DNA of 64,000 nucleotides from Bacteroidota bacterium (GTDB taxonomy: Bacteria; Bacteroidota; Bacteroidia; NS11-12g; UBA955), in the NCBI GenBank assembly GCA_027621365.1, contig JAQCBH010000009.1, positions 26,903-90,902 on the forward strand, given 5' to 3'. Below are positions 26,886 to 36,424 of the stretch, piece after piece. The position numbers and the translations under genes were made by a program. A model generated the notes under the pieces. That model searched no databases. It was given only the letters and a program-made list of their open reading frames with translations, and was not told where the DNA came from. Positions within the stretch are counted from its first letter, which is position 1. Each line of letters starts with the position of its first letter.

Positions 26886-27341
26886 TCAGTTGTAAATCAA
26901 CACCTGATTGGCGCTTCTCTGCACAATGTACTGAGCCAATCGACCACGAGCTGGACCTTGCAAGGGGAAGCCGGCATAGGTGTATCGGCTATCACAGCAC
27001 TTGACAAAATCACCCCCAATGAAGGAACCGCACATGAGCTGAATTTCGATGGAGTCAGCCCAAATCATGGAACAGCTGGAAGTCGGCTCAAAAGCGCATG
27101 CCCGCTCAAAGGCATACCACTGATCGTCGTAATCGTGAATCAACAATACTCCCTTCACACCGCCTTCTAAGTAGGCATGAGTACCCACATTGGCCAGGTG
27201 CATATAGGAAGGTAGGTTGAGATCAATGTTGATGTTAACCGGGCCTTTGGGTATGGCCTGAGTCACCTGCGCCGAATCGTTGCAAGAACTGCATTGAATG
27301 GCCAAGAGGCCCAAGGCTGCTATGAAGGCCCAAAATTTCAT
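26886..27341 (-). CDS. Rieske-fold lipoprotein without cluster ligands
   Basis: The 151-residue lipoprotein (lipobox LLAIQC, Cys17) has the outline of a small Rieske domain. WYAFERACAFE sits where the first ligand loop belongs, VKCCDSRYTYAGFPLQGPA where the second does, and LAQYIVQRSANQVLIYN is the C-terminal strand. The 2Fe-2S ligands are mostly lost: the His of CxH is Phe84 and the Cys and His of CxCH are Val113 and Cys116. Cys82, Cys90 and Cys115 could still form a disulphide. It probably has the fold without redox function. It overlaps the dehydrogenase gene by four bases (ATGA). Confidence 0.72.
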   Translation of the reverse strand: MKFWAFIAALGLLAIQCSSCNDSAQVTQAIPKGPVNINIDLNLPSYMHLANVGTHAYLEGGVKGVLLIHDYDDQWYAFERACAFEPTSSCSMIWADSIEIQLMCGSFIGGDFVKCCDSRYTYAGFPLQGPARGRLAQYIVQRSANQVLIYN

Positions 27342-28198
27342 TCGTAGGTATAAAATCCTTTGCCCGATTTGCGGCCGTGGTGACCCGCGTCCACCTTTTG
27401 CTTTTGGATGCGGCTGGGACGAAACTTGGAGTCGTAGTTGAATTGTTCAAACATCGAGGAAGTCACCGAGTAGTTGGTCTCTACCCCGATCAAATCCATC
27501 AATCGAAAAGGACCCATCTTAAAGCCCAAGGCTTCCATGTGGGCATCGATGGTTTCAAAATCTGCCACTCCCTCTTCTACCATTTTCAAGGCCTCCACAT
27601 AGTAATGGCGGGCCACCCGGTTGACAATGAAACCCGGTGAATCTGCGGCGTATACGGCTGTTTTCTTCAGCGATTGAGCCCAGGCAAAACTGGCTTCGGC
27701 GACCTCGGTAGTGGTCGCTGCACCTTTGATGATTTCCACCAATTTCATGATGTGGGCGGGATTGAAGAAATGCACGCCGACTACTCTCTGCGGATGCGTT
27801 AGCCCTGATGCAATTTGAGTAATGGGAATACTGGATGTATTGGTGGCCAAAATGCTATCGGGGCTATTCTGAGCTTCCAACTTGGCGAACAGCTCTCGCT
27901 TTACTTCAAGTTTCTCCACCACAGCCTCCAAAATGAAGTCGGCTTTCAGGGCCGAGAAATCGGTGCAAGGGTGCAACAATGCTAGCGCTTTGTCGTGCTG
28001 TTCTTGGTCGATGCGGCCTTTTTCTAATGAGGATTGCAATTGCTTGCGCACATAAGCCTCCCCCTTTTCAACTGCCTCCGTGCGCAGGTCAAACAGAAGG
28101 GTTCTGTACCCCGCCAAAACCGAAGAAATGGCGATACCCGACCCCATGACACCGGCACCGATGACGGCGACTGATTGAATGGACTGTGATTGGCTCAT
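27338..28198 (-). CDS. 3-hydroxyacyl-CoA (3-hydroxybutyryl-CoA) dehydrogenase
   Basis: The 286-residue protein has the NAD-binding loop VIGAGVMGSGIA at the N-terminus. The catalytic segment VGVHFFNPAHIMKLVEIIKG contains the active His, and NRVARHYYVEAL and GPFRLMDLIG mark the C-terminal dimer domain. It oxidises 3-hydroxyacyl-CoA in fatty-acid or butanoate metabolism. The length is that of stand-alone HbdA/PaaH types rather than the fused FadB. It is translationally coupled to the Rieske-like gene. Confidence 0.93.
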   Translation of the reverse strand: MSQSQSIQSVAVIGAGVMGSGIAISSVLAGYRTLLFDLRTEAVEKGEAYVRKQLQSSLEKGRIDQEQHDKALALLHPCTDFSALKADFILEAVVEKLEVKRELFAKLEAQNSPDSILATNTSSIPITQIASGLTHPQRVVGVHFFNPAHIMKLVEIIKGAATTTEVAEASFAWAQSLKKTAVYAADSPGFIVNRVARHYYVEALKMVEEGVADFETIDAHMEALGFKMGPFRLMDLIGVETNYSVTSSMFEQFNYDSKFRPSRIQKQKVDAGHHGRKSGKGFYTYE

Positions 28199-28265
28199 GC
28201 TTGAACAAAGATAATCAATGAGGGGATTGTGGCCGAAGCCGCAAAATCAGTGGGACTTAACCGGT

Positions 28266-29513
28266 TTATCGCCCGCGAATCCAAGAGGCAGGGTTCTGCT
28301 TGGCCTGACCCAACCATACTTGAAAGTTCAAAATGGTTCGGCCTTCTTCGTCGGTCATAACTTGGCCCAGTTTGGTACCCGAGCTCAATTCTTGGCCCTT
28401 GGCCACATAAACTTTTGACAACCGGGTATACACCGTAAAGTACTCCCCATGGTTCACCAAGACCGCTTGGCCTTGGCCAGGAATGGTCAAAATCGCCGAT
28501 ACCTTTCCCTTAAACACACAGCGCGCCTCTCCCCCCGATTGGGTGGTGATATCTACCCCGTTGTTGATCGTCGTGATGCCCGGCAAATCCGGATGCTGGT
28601 GCGTGCCAAAACTCTGTGATATAAAACCGCGTTCAACCGGCCAGGGCAAACCGCCCTTATTGTTAACAAAGTCAGCGCTCAAAGCTCGTGCTTCAGGTGT
28701 CAAGGTTGAACTTGATGGACTTGACTTTGCCGTTCCCGATGATTTTGGAGCACTATTTTTCGCTGCCTGGCGCTGTCGTTCACGTTCAATTTCACGCGCA
28801 ATAGCCTTGCTGATTTCTTTATTTAACTGGGCTACTTTAGCGCGATTTTTCTCAATGCGTTTCTTCAATTCTGCTTCTTTTCCAGTCAACGCTGTCACCA
28901 TTTGCTGCTTGGACTTCTTGTCATTTTCGAGCCTGTTCATTTCCAGCCGTTGATTGCCCAACAAACCGTAGCGCTCCTTTCTAAGTTGATTCAACTCGGC
29001 CAATGTGGTTTGCACCTTTTCTGCTTGTGCATTGATAGACGCAATCTGATGTCGTCTAAAATCAGACAATTTTCGCAAGAATTTCATGCGACGCATGACT
29101 TGACGAATGTTCTTAGCTGATAATAAAAATGCAACTTCTTGCCCCCCTTTTCGGGTTTTATAAGCTTGAATGATTGTCCTCTTCAATTTCACCCTCTCCT
29201 TTTCATAGGCGAATTGCAAACGGTCTAATTCTTTCTGTTTGTTTTGAGTTTCGAGGTCCAATACCTGCACCTCTTCTTGCAAATTGCGAAGTAGCTGTTC
29301 GCTTTGAACAATAATTTGATTCAGTGCATTCAACCTGTACAGGGTTGCTTTTTTTTCTTTTTGGGTAGTTTTGAGAATTTTACGATTGGCGGCAATGTCA
29401 GACTCCGCCTTCTTTCGTTTCTTTTCCAAACTCGAACGAGATTGGGCATGCAGAGAATTCACCAACCAGAAGGCGGCGATCCAAATCAATCCTATTTTTA
29501 GGCAATTCTTCAA
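28266..29513 (-). CDS. EnvC-like murein hydrolase activator (degenerate M23/LytM domain)
   Basis: The 415-residue exported protein has a signal peptide (ending SLHAQ), a long coiled coil (about residues 25-250, with segments like LLRNLQEEVQVLDLETQNKQKELDRLQF), a Ser/Pro linker and a LytM domain (about 290-415). The zinc ligands of active M23 enzymes are missing: the HxxxD region reads NNGVDI, YGHL reads YTRL and HLHF reads ILNF. This fits EnvC-type activators, which bind and switch on amidases at the division site. It starts with TTG in a TTGA overlap with the DUF4292 gene. Confidence 0.9.
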   Translation of the reverse strand: MKNCLKIGLIWIAAFWLVNSLHAQSRSSLEKKRKKAESDIAANRKILKTTQKEKKATLYRLNALNQIIVQSEQLLRNLQEEVQVLDLETQNKQKELDRLQFAYEKERVKLKRTIIQAYKTRKGGQEVAFLLSAKNIRQVMRRMKFLRKLSDFRRHQIASINAQAEKVQTTLAELNQLRKERYGLLGNQRLEMNRLENDKKSKQQMVTALTGKEAELKKRIEKNRAKVAQLNKEISKAIAREIERERQRQAAKNSAPKSSGTAKSSPSSSTLTPEARALSADFVNNKGGLPWPVERGFISQSFGTHQHPDLPGITTINNGVDITTQSGGEARCVFKGKVSAILTIPGQGQAVLVNHGEYFTVYTRLSKVYVAKGQELSSGTKLGQVMTDEEGRTILNFQVWLGQAKQNPASWIRGR

Positions 29514-30361
29514 TACTCCACGAGCTCGTACCCATCAGGTACGGCGAATGGATACGAAGGTATGGACGTAAATCTTGCCGTTTTTAACCGCAAAGAGGCC
29601 TGTACGATATTCTGAGCGGATGCCTTCGTTTCTCCTCCCAACAGACGAATAAACTGAGGCATGTTCATGCCATCCCCTTCGGTAAATTCATCGTAGGCCC
29701 AGGTCAGACGCCAGGTTTCGGCAGGGTCATTCACAGAAGCACAATGAAGCAAGGTGCGTGATTCGTTCTCGCCTTTCCACGTAGCCGAACGGCCACGGTA
29801 CACCAAGCTGCTGTCTTCCCAGCTGCAATCGTTGATGGTGCCGGGGAGGTAACTCACATCCAATCCGTGGTATTTGGCCTTGATTCTAGGGGCCTCGCCT
29901 TGGGCATCTTCCTCATAGGCCATGCACAAACAGGGCCCAAAGGCTGATTCTTGGTTCATCAACATCTCTTGCAAAGCTGTCAATGGCATGGAAAAACCAA
30001 GCAATTCAGTCATGCGTTCAGCAGGCATGCTGTAGTATTTGCGGTTGTACAAATCCATCATGAAAAAGGAGTCTTTGCGCAGCAAGCCTTTGGCAACTTG
30101 AATGCCTAAAGCGGCTTGTATGGAGAACCATACAATGCTGTCCCTTCGCATGCGAACGCTCAATATGAGGCCCATTTCCTGACCAAATCCCGCAGCCATG
30201 ACATCGTACCGGGCGGCTAGATACTCCCAGTTGTGAACAGACGATTCTATCGTTGCAGTGTCACCAGCGTTCAACTCGTCAGAGAAAGTCGTATCCTGCT
30301 GGGCCCAAGTCAAAGAGGCCGTCATCATAAAAAGGGCGAGAAATAGGTATTTCATTTTCAT
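29510..30361 (-). CDS. DUF4292 domain protein (LolA/LppX-like fold family)
   Basis: The 283-residue exported protein has a signal peptide ending TWAQQ. The DUF4292 pattern follows: RMRRDSIVWFSIQAALGIQVAKGLLRKDSFFMMDLYNRKYYSM. The family is thought to share the lipoprotein-carrier fold of LolA, though no Lol function is shown. It overlaps the TPR gene by four bases (ATGA) at the chosen start 30361; upstream in-frame codons lie inside that gene. The order TPR, DUF4292, EnvC-like is common in Bacteroidota and hints at a joint envelope role. Confidence 0.85.
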   Translation of the reverse strand: MKMKYLFLALFMMTASLTWAQQDTTFSDELNAGDTATIESSVHNWEYLAARYDVMAAGFGQEMGLILSVRMRRDSIVWFSIQAALGIQVAKGLLRKDSFFMMDLYNRKYYSMPAERMTELLGFSMPLTALQEMLMNQESAFGPCLCMAYEEDAQGEAPRIKAKYHGLDVSYLPGTINDCSWEDSSLVYRGRSATWKGENESRTLLHCASVNDPAETWRLTWAYDEFTEGDGMNMPQFIRLLGGETKASAQNIVQASLRLKTARFTSIPSYPFAVPDGYELVEY

Positions 30362-31560
30362 TCTATTATGTAAGGTTGGCAGCGAGCCGATATTGGCCAG
30401 CCGCGCTGCTTGTGCAAGTCGCGTGCCATTTTCCACTCGGCCTGTAAATTTCGGTTCTCCAAGGGTTGCTCCAATTTTTTGAATTGCTCGGCCAAGAACA
30501 CCCAATCATCGTACAGCAAGAACTGGTACAAAGGTCTGTTTTCGTTTAGGCTTTCAAAAGATTCAGCGCCATAAATGGATAAGGTTTGCTCTGCCAAGGG
30601 TCTCAATCCGCTCAAAAGCGGCAACAACCAACCTGAGGTTTGGGCTTCTTGCATGGCTTTGGCCCATCGAGCCAGGGCTGCTACCCTGACAGGTACGGGT
30701 GAAAAGGGGTACAAGGCCTCCAATTCCGTAGCCAAAGCGAACAACTCCTCTACCTCGCCGTTCAAGTACATCCAAGCGGCTAACTCTTCCATTCCGGCTG
30801 CCGTCGGATGTTGACGAATCTCGGCCGCCAATTCTTGCAAGCGCTGCTCGGCGCCACCTGGAGCCACAAAGATCAAATCGCTTGGGCTTGATTGGGTTGG
30901 GGCTTCCCGCTCAGGGACAATGAAACGCGTCGCCCAGTATTGCCATTGCGGGCCTTTTCCAAATCGCTCGCCCCACTGCTTCCATAGGGTCTCTGCTTGG
31001 GAAGTCTGGCCTGCCTTGAACCAAGCTTCTACGGCATCGACATGGCGAGAATAGGAACGGGGCGTCAAGGCCAACCCTTGCTCGTAACATAGTGCTGCTT
31101 GCATGGGATCATCCATTTGTTTGTATACCTCGGCTTCGGCGTCCAACACCGCCAACCAAAGACCGGTGTCTTGAAATTCATTGTACTGCAGGGCCTTTTC
31201 CAACCAATACAAGGCAGCCTTGAAATCGGGCATATTCAACTGGGCATAGCGGTAAGCGGGCAGAGCCAAATGAGGACCCGATTTGACTTGGGAACTCAAC
31301 AGGGCTGCAAAGGCCGATTTGGCCTTTTCGGCATCGCCGTTCAGACGCGCTAGCTCGGCGGCCCTGAACTTTTGTTCAAATTGCAACAGAGGGGTCAACA
31401 CCTCGCGAGCCGTAGGGTTCACCCCGGCAATTGAATCTACCTGGGCCCTAACAGACCCAAGCAGGAAGAGCATTAACCCTGTGAAGAGAAGTCTCCAATG
31501 CTGTAGACCTGGCTGCGCCCGTCGATGGAAACCTGGTTTCCGATCATGGAGTCTTGGCAT
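30358..31560 (-). CDS. Exported tetratricopeptide-repeat protein
   Basis: The 400-residue protein has an N-terminal hydrophobic export segment (LLFTGLMLFLLGSVRAQ) and several helical TPR-like repeats: AELARLNGDAEKAKSAFAALL, FKAALYWLEKALQYNEF, DPMQAALCYEQGLAL, VEAWFKAGQTSQAETLWKQWG. It probably serves as an interaction scaffold. The start is uncertain. ATG 31560 lies 88 bases inside the upstream nucleotidyltransferase gene but is the only sensible start ahead of the signal segment; an internal ATG would leave just ten residues of it. Confidence 0.78.
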   Translation of the reverse strand: MPRLHDRKPGFHRRAQPGLQHWRLLFTGLMLFLLGSVRAQVDSIAGVNPTAREVLTPLLQFEQKFRAAELARLNGDAEKAKSAFAALLSSQVKSGPHLALPAYRYAQLNMPDFKAALYWLEKALQYNEFQDTGLWLAVLDAEAEVYKQMDDPMQAALCYEQGLALTPRSYSRHVDAVEAWFKAGQTSQAETLWKQWGERFGKGPQWQYWATRFIVPEREAPTQSSPSDLIFVAPGGAEQRLQELAAEIRQHPTAAGMEELAAWMYLNGEVEELFALATELEALYPFSPVPVRVAALARWAKAMQEAQTSGWLLPLLSGLRPLAEQTLSIYGAESFESLNENRPLYQFLLYDDWVFLAEQFKKLEQPLENRNLQAEWKMARDLHKQRGWPISARCQPYIIE

Positions 31561-32474
31561 TGAAAATGAGTCAAGTTGCATTCGTTCAGGAGTATGCTGT
31601 TGCTGATGTTGCAGTGCTGGAGCTTGCTGCCCTTGCCAATGGCCACATGGGGCCCGATCTGGCAATGGCTCAATTCTACACCTTCGGCAATATAGCAAGG
31701 TTCTACTATCTGTACATGCTCAGGGAAACGCCCTGGGGTCAGACCAAACTGTTCTTTCTTGTTTTCCAATACGCGTTGGTTGGTGTATACCGTGGCCGCG
31801 TAGTTGCCGCAATCTAACCACTCGTCAACCTTACCAGGCATGAACTGCATGCCCTTCTGCTTCATGTTTTCCATGGCATTGGTCAACTGGTATTCGCCTT
31901 TTTCCTTGATGTCGTTGTCAATCAAATATTGCAATTCCGCATTCAAGGTTTCTCCACTCTTGAAGTAGTAAATGCCGATGATGGCCAAATCGGAAACGAA
32001 TTCGGTGGGTTTTTCCACGAAGTCGGTGATGACCCCATCTTGGTTGTACTTCACCACCCCAAATTGCTCGGGATTGGCTACTTGGTGAACAAAAATCACC
32101 CCGTCCTTGCTGCGATCCAAACGGAAATCAGAGCGGAACAAGGTATCGGCAAAGGCCACGATTACCTCGCCCTGCAAGCATTCTTTGGCGCAGAGAATGG
32201 CATGGCCGGTTCCCAAGGCCTCCTCTTGGTAGAAAATGCGGCCCTTGGCACCAATTTGATCGGCAATGGCCAACAATTGAGCTTCTACTTCGGCACCAAA
32301 ATCACCGATGACAAATCCTACCTCATCGATGGGCTCGTCGGTCATGGCGGCAATGTCTTCAATCAACCAATGCACAATCGACTTGCCCGCAACGGGAATC
32401 AAGGGTTTGGCAGTGGTTAAAGTATGGGGCCTCATGCGCTTGCCGCGCCCGGCCATAGGAATGATTAGTTTCAT
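31473..32474 (-). CDS. Sugar-phosphate nucleotidyltransferase with left-handed beta-helix tail
   Basis: The 333-residue protein begins with the nucleotidyltransferase signature IIPMAGRGKRMRPHTLTTAKPLIPVAGKS. It has the metal-site segment VIVAFADTLF and the catalytic-domain stretch DFVEKPTEF. The C-terminal part (from about residue 250) carries hexapeptide-like repeats such as IAEGVELSHCQIGPHVAIGKGSKL. It makes an NDP-sugar, probably a glucose-1-phosphate or mannose-1-phosphate product. The start is at MKLIIP (32474). It lies between dut and the TPR gene. Confidence 0.9.
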   Translation of the reverse strand: MKLIIPMAGRGKRMRPHTLTTAKPLIPVAGKSIVHWLIEDIAAMTDEPIDEVGFVIGDFGAEVEAQLLAIADQIGAKGRIFYQEEALGTGHAILCAKECLQGEVIVAFADTLFRSDFRLDRSKDGVIFVHQVANPEQFGVVKYNQDGVITDFVEKPTEFVSDLAIIGIYYFKSGETLNAELQYLIDNDIKEKGEYQLTNAMENMKQKGMQFMPGKVDEWLDCGNYAATVYTNQRVLENKKEQFGLTPGRFPEHVQIVEPCYIAEGVELSHCQIGPHVAIGKGSKLQHCNISNSILLNECNLTHFQCQDSMIGNQVSIDGRSQVYSIGDFSSQG

Positions 32475-32582
32475 AGTATTCGTGGCATTAGGGCCAAAAA
32501 CGGGCACAAAGTACGCCAATCAAAGGCACTTTTCCCTTTCAGACTTGTTTAATGAGTGTGAACTTTTGACGAATTGCCGGTC

Positions 32583-33023
32583 TCAAACCCCGCTTGAACC
32601 ATAGCCTCCTGCACCGCGCTCAGTGGCATCCAAAGAGTCGGTCAAGGTCCAGTCTACGCGTTCGTGTTTGGCGATGACCATCTGAGCCATTCGATCTCCG
32701 TCTTTCACTTCAAAGGGCTCCGATCCGTGGTTGATCAGCAGCACTTTTATTTCCCCTCGGTAGTCAGCATCGATGGTACCAGGGCTGTTCAAAACGGTAA
32801 TGCCGTGCTTGAGTGCCAAGCCACTTCGGGGACGCACTTGAGCTTCGTATCTGCTGGGGAGAGCCATGAACAAACCCGTGGGAATCAAGGTGCGTTCACC
32901 CGGTGCTATGACCACAGGCTCGCTCACAAAAGCGCGCAGATCCAAACCGGCACTCAACTCCGTTTCGTGTGAAGGCAAGGGGTGGTGAGAGCGATTGATG
33001 ATGGGTATGTTCAAGGAATTCAT
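32583..33023 (-). CDS. dut: dUTP diphosphatase
   Basis: The 146-residue trimeric dUTPase hydrolyses dUTP to dUMP, keeping uracil out of DNA and feeding dTMP synthesis. All five family motifs are visible: AGLDLRA, RPRSGLA, the uracil-binding [21 protein letters not shown] and the C-terminal GAGGYGSSG that closes over the active site. The ATG at 33023 is in a four-base ATGA overlap with the flippase gene. Confidence 0.97.
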   Translation of the reverse strand: MNSLNIPIINRSHHPLPSHETELSAGLDLRAFVSEPVVIAPGERTLIPTGLFMALPSRYEAQVRPRSGLALKHGITVLNSPGTIDADYRGEIKVLLINHGSEPFEVKDGDRMAQMVIAKHERVDWTLTDSLDATERGAGGYGSSGV

Positions 33024-34489
33024 GATTTTGATTTTATGCGTTTCCAAGGGCGCTCGATCAACCAAACACCCATGAGGTAGGCGGGAACAGCCATCCAAGC
33101 CAATGACTGCAATTCGGGCATGGTAAGAACCGCGTATCCGCAGGCGAATGCCAGAGTCAAGGCTGGAAGAATTTTGCCCAACTCGTAGGGAATCGGATAG
33201 GCTTTTTGCCCCCAGATGTAGGCGGCTATGACCATACTGGCATAGGCCCCCAAGGTGGTCCAAGCCGAACCTTCAAAGCCCAAACGGGGTATCAAATAAA
33301 AGTTTCCGACCAGGGTCAACATAGCACCTCCGAGGGCGATGATGGCGCCCCATTGGGTTTTGCCTGACACCTTGTACCATACACTCAAATTGTAATACAA
33401 ACCCAGGCAGACATTGGCCGCTAGCAATATGGGCACCACCGACATGCCGCGGTTATCGGCAAAATATTGGGGGTTGCGAATCAGCAAAGGACCCAAGAAG
33501 GGCAAGGACACCAGTGTGGCCAAAAAGAGAAACCCGACCACATAGCTGAACCAGCGCATCACATAGGCATAGGTTTCGGGGGCTTTTTCATCGCCAGCCC
33601 GGCTGAAAAAGAAGGGTTCAGCTGCAAAGCGAAAGGCCTGCACAAAAAGAGTGAGCACCAGGCTCAATTTGTAAAAGGCCGAATATACCCCCACCTCGTA
33701 TTCAGCACTTCCATTCGGAAGCAAGTGCTTCAATAAAATACGGTCGAAGGTTTCATTCACCATACCCGCCAAACCCACCACTACCATAGGCAGAGAATAG
33801 CGCAGCATGTCGTTGAGCAAGCCCCTATCCAGTCCTTCTCGCAAATTGGAAAAAGCTCCGGCCAACAGAGGCAAAGTCACCACAGAGGCCAGCAGGTTGG
33901 AAAGGAAAATGTTTGACACCATTTGTTCAGGCCTGGCCCAGTATACGGCCCATTCGTGTCCTTGCGAAGCCCAATAGGGACAGAGTAATACGAAAAACAG
34001 GTTGGCCCCGATGTTGACCCCAATGTTCGTCAGCCGCACGGCGGCAAAGGCCCAGGGCTTTTCTTGCTGCCTCAACCAGGCAAAGCCTAACGCAGACAAA
34101 GCATCGGCCGCCAAAATAATGGCAAACCACAAGGCGTATTCAGGGTGTTCGGGATAGCCCAACAAATCCATGATGGGCAATGCAAATAACTTGGCAGTCA
34201 ATACCGCAAATAATCCAGTTATGATTAGCGCATGGCCTGCCGTAGCAAAAACACGAGCCGGGTTTTCGGTCTTGCGGGCGAAATGGAAAAAGCCTGTCTC
34301 CAAACCCAAGGCGGCCAGAACCGCTCCGAACGAGGCGTAGGCGAACATCACACTCACCACCCCGTAGTCCCCGACCAAGGCCAGTTTGGCGGTATACAAG
34401 GGTACCAATAAAAAGTTCAGGAATCGCCCCACCATCGTACTCAAACCGTAGACGGCAGTCTGCGAAGCCAGCTTTTTCAGAATTGACAC
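33020..34489 (-). CDS. Polysaccharide/lipid-carrier flippase (Wzx/MurJ-like MOP family)
   Basis: The 489-residue integral membrane protein has about 12-14 hydrophobic segments. The N-terminus [27 protein letters not shown] matches the polysaccharide-biosynthesis (RfbX/Wzx) family. Such proteins flip undecaprenyl-linked sugars across the inner membrane. The start is GTG, and a hydrophilic tail ends KSKS-like ([10 protein letters not shown]). It is the first gene of the minus-strand run to envC. The compositional change to the AT-rich island begins just upstream of it. Confidence 0.9.
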   Translation of the reverse strand: MSILKKLASQTAVYGLSTMVGRFLNFLLVPLYTAKLALVGDYGVVSVMFAYASFGAVLAALGLETGFFHFARKTENPARVFATAGHALIITGLFAVLTAKLFALPIMDLLGYPEHPEYALWFAIILAADALSALGFAWLRQQEKPWAFAAVRLTNIGVNIGANLFFVLLCPYWASQGHEWAVYWARPEQMVSNIFLSNLLASVVTLPLLAGAFSNLREGLDRGLLNDMLRYSLPMVVVGLAGMVNETFDRILLKHLLPNGSAEYEVGVYSAFYKLSLVLTLFVQAFRFAAEPFFFSRAGDEKAPETYAYVMRWFSYVVGFLFLATLVSLPFLGPLLIRNPQYFADNRGMSVVPILLAANVCLGLYYNLSVWYKVSGKTQWGAIIALGGAMLTLVGNFYLIPRLGFEGSAWTTLGAYASMVIAAYIWGQKAYPIPYELGKILPALTLAFACGYAVLTMPELQSLAWMAVPAYLMGVWLIERPWKRIKSKS

Positions 34490-34644
34490 GATTCAAAGGT
34501 AAAGGGACAAGCCCTACCAAATGAAAGATCTTGAATGAATAGGGGGCTCTTCTTCGACTAGGAAAAAGACACTAATTCAGAAAAACACAGTAGGGGATAC
34601 TGCCATTAAAAAGTGTTTCTGAATTCTACCAATTTGCGTTTTAC

Positions 34645-35427
34645 CTAATTATTTCTCTTTTCCTTTCTTACGAAATAACGTGAACTCGACATCCCGCCGT
34701 AATAGAGTTTAAATTTCTCTTTCGATAGTATTGAGATTGTGCCCCAATTTCCTTTGAAAAATGAAGATCCTCCATACCATGAACGCCACATTCTTGGAAC
34801 CATAGAAAATTTTCCATTTTTTGAATACCTCACATTCATATACATGAGCATATCCTTGGTCCATCCATCATAATAGTTATCGCTGTATCCATGTAAATTT
34901 CTGGTTTTTTCCCCTTTTACCTCTTTCTCTACCCATTTGAAATAAACCTTATGACTCGCAAAGCCTCCAACACCTTGCCACGTGTAATTCGTGAGAATGT
35001 TAGTTAGATACTGATTGCTGATTTGTCCCTTTAACTCATCTGTTAAACCATTCTCTTTGTCATCCAACAGGTCGAAAACATAAGACATTGTATCAGACTC
35101 ACCCTTTTTCAAGATGTAATCAACCAATGATTGCTGCATGCCTCCAACAAATTTCTGGTCCTCTTTCATCATTTTACACGCCTCTTCAAAATCTTCCCAA
35201 TTTTCTGACTTGATTAGGCCTACAAAACATTGCTTGATTCTCGCTTTACCTGAATCTTGCCATTCTTTATCTTCAGCATCTATTCGCTGAAACTCCCCTA
35301 TGGCCTTACAAAACTTCTTATTTGACAATTCTGTCATTCCCTTTTCAAATTCTTCTGGAGGACCACAGGACACAAAAGCAAGTGAAATGAATAAAACAAC
35401 AGTTGAGAGTATTTTAAAATTTTTCAT
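34645..35427 (-). CDS. Lipoprotein of unknown function
   Basis: The 260-residue protein has a lipobox (LAFVSCG) followed by acidic residues (PPEEFEKG), which resembles the Bacteroidota lipoprotein export signal for the cell surface. A helical region to about residue 140 contains FCKAIGEFQRIDAEDKEW, a TPR-like pattern. An aromatic-rich beta part follows (MLMYMNVRYSKNGKFSMVPRMW). I recognise no family. It is the last minus-strand gene before the core gene block and has its own consensus promoter. Confidence 0.75.
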   Translation of the reverse strand: MKNFKILSTVVLFISLAFVSCGPPEEFEKGMTELSNKKFCKAIGEFQRIDAEDKEWQDSGKARIKQCFVGLIKSENWEDFEEACKMMKEDQKFVGGMQQSLVDYILKKGESDTMSYVFDLLDDKENGLTDELKGQISNQYLTNILTNYTWQGVGGFASHKVYFKWVEKEVKGEKTRNLHGYSDNYYDGWTKDMLMYMNVRYSKNGKFSMVPRMWRSWYGGSSFFKGNWGTISILSKEKFKLYYGGMSSSRYFVRKEKRNN

Positions 35428-35446
35428 TTTTGGTAGGTTAACAATG

Positions 35447-35477
35447 TAAAAATAGAAGGAAACCAATTTGTTACAAA
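35447..35477 (-). promoter_or_regulatory. Promoter of the lipoprotein gene at 34645-35427
   Basis: On the minus strand TTTG (plus 35474-35477) is followed after exactly 19 bases by TATTTTTA (plus 35447-35454), one mismatch from TAnnTTTG. The ATG follows 19 bases later. Confidence 0.6.
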
Positions 35478-35522
35478 ACAATTCACCGTAAATTTTTGTG
35501 AATGACACTCCATTCTTAATCC

Positions 35523-36263
35523 TCAGTACTGAATTGTGTTAAGTTGAAAGTCCGGAAAAAACGTCGCAGACCCTTTGGAATTGTTCAAGAGAAATTCATA
35601 CAACTCTTCCGTTCGGAACATTCTCTCCAAGGCACCATGATTCAATTGACCAAACTCTGTGAACCGCAGATTCTGATCGTTGCATTCTCGTATGGCATTC
35701 GCCATAACTACCGATTCCCTGAAAGGGATGGCCTCATCTCTTTTACCATGCGCGATCCAAACTGGAATTGTCGATAACCTGCACCCGTCAACCGTCTTAC
35801 CTCCCCCACAAAAAGCAGCCGCCGCACAAAACATATCAGGAAATTTCCCTGCCGTATGCAACGTACCATATCCACCTAAACTCATTCCAGTAATCGATAT
35901 GCGATTGGTATCGATGCTATTCGAAGCTATAACCGATTGAATACACTTAACAACACTATCCGGTTTCCATAATTGGCCCTTTCTTACCTGGGGAGCTACG
36001 ATGACGGCTGGAAAAGACCTTCCTTTTCTCACTTCCGCAATCAATCCATATCGTTTGACCAAATTCAAATCCGTTCCACTCAACGATCGACCATGCAAGA
36101 AAACCATTAAAGGCCAATTAAATCCACTATCAGCATTGTAATTATCTGGTAAGTAAATCCAATACGGATAGGGTGACTGGCTGGAACTAATCGTGTACAA
36201 ATTTTGTCCGAACCCGACAAACGGCAATAGACCTAAAACATAAATAAAAAGTCTTTTTTTCAT
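35523..36263 (-). CDS. Exported alpha/beta-hydrolase (esterase)
   Basis: The 246-residue protein has a signal peptide (ending FVGFGQ) and an alpha/beta-hydrolase domain. The oxyanion segment is MVFLHGRSLSG, the nucleophile elbow is GMSLGG with Ser128, the likely acid is Asp176 in HGKRDEAIPF and the likely base His209 in LNHGALER. The arrangement resembles secreted PHB-depolymerase/feruloyl-esterase-like enzymes and prolyl-oligopeptidase-type esterases. The substrate is unknown; within this island a cell-wall or polysaccharide ester is possible. ATG 36263 starts the signal peptide. Confidence 0.85.
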   Translation of the reverse strand: MKKRLFIYVLGLLPFVGFGQNLYTISSSQSPYPYWIYLPDNYNADSGFNWPLMVFLHGRSLSGTDLNLVKRYGLIAEVRKGRSFPAVIVAPQVRKGQLWKPDSVVKCIQSVIASNSIDTNRISITGMSLGGYGTLHTAGKFPDMFCAAAAFCGGGKTVDGCRLSTIPVWIAHGKRDEAIPFRESVVMANAIRECNDQNLRFTEFGQLNHGALERMFRTEELYEFLLNNSKGSATFFPDFQLNTIQY

Positions 36264-36395
36264 TACAACATTGGACTTATAAACAGAGGTTGCGATGCAA
36301 AATAAACAATATAACACTAACCCCTGGCTCCTTGGAAAATAAAACTACGCTTATTAGACCAAAAAATTGATAAAAATGCTTTTTATTGCAATCCA

Positions 36396-36403
36396 TAATT
36401 TTG
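36396..36403 (+). promoter_or_regulatory. Promoter -7 box for the L,D-transpeptidase gene
   Basis: TAATTTTG is a full TAnnTTTG match, 21 bases before the ATG at 36425. No TTTG lies at the usual spacing upstream. Confidence 0.45.
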
Positions 36404-36424
36404 AAATTTGAATGTTCTATCAAA

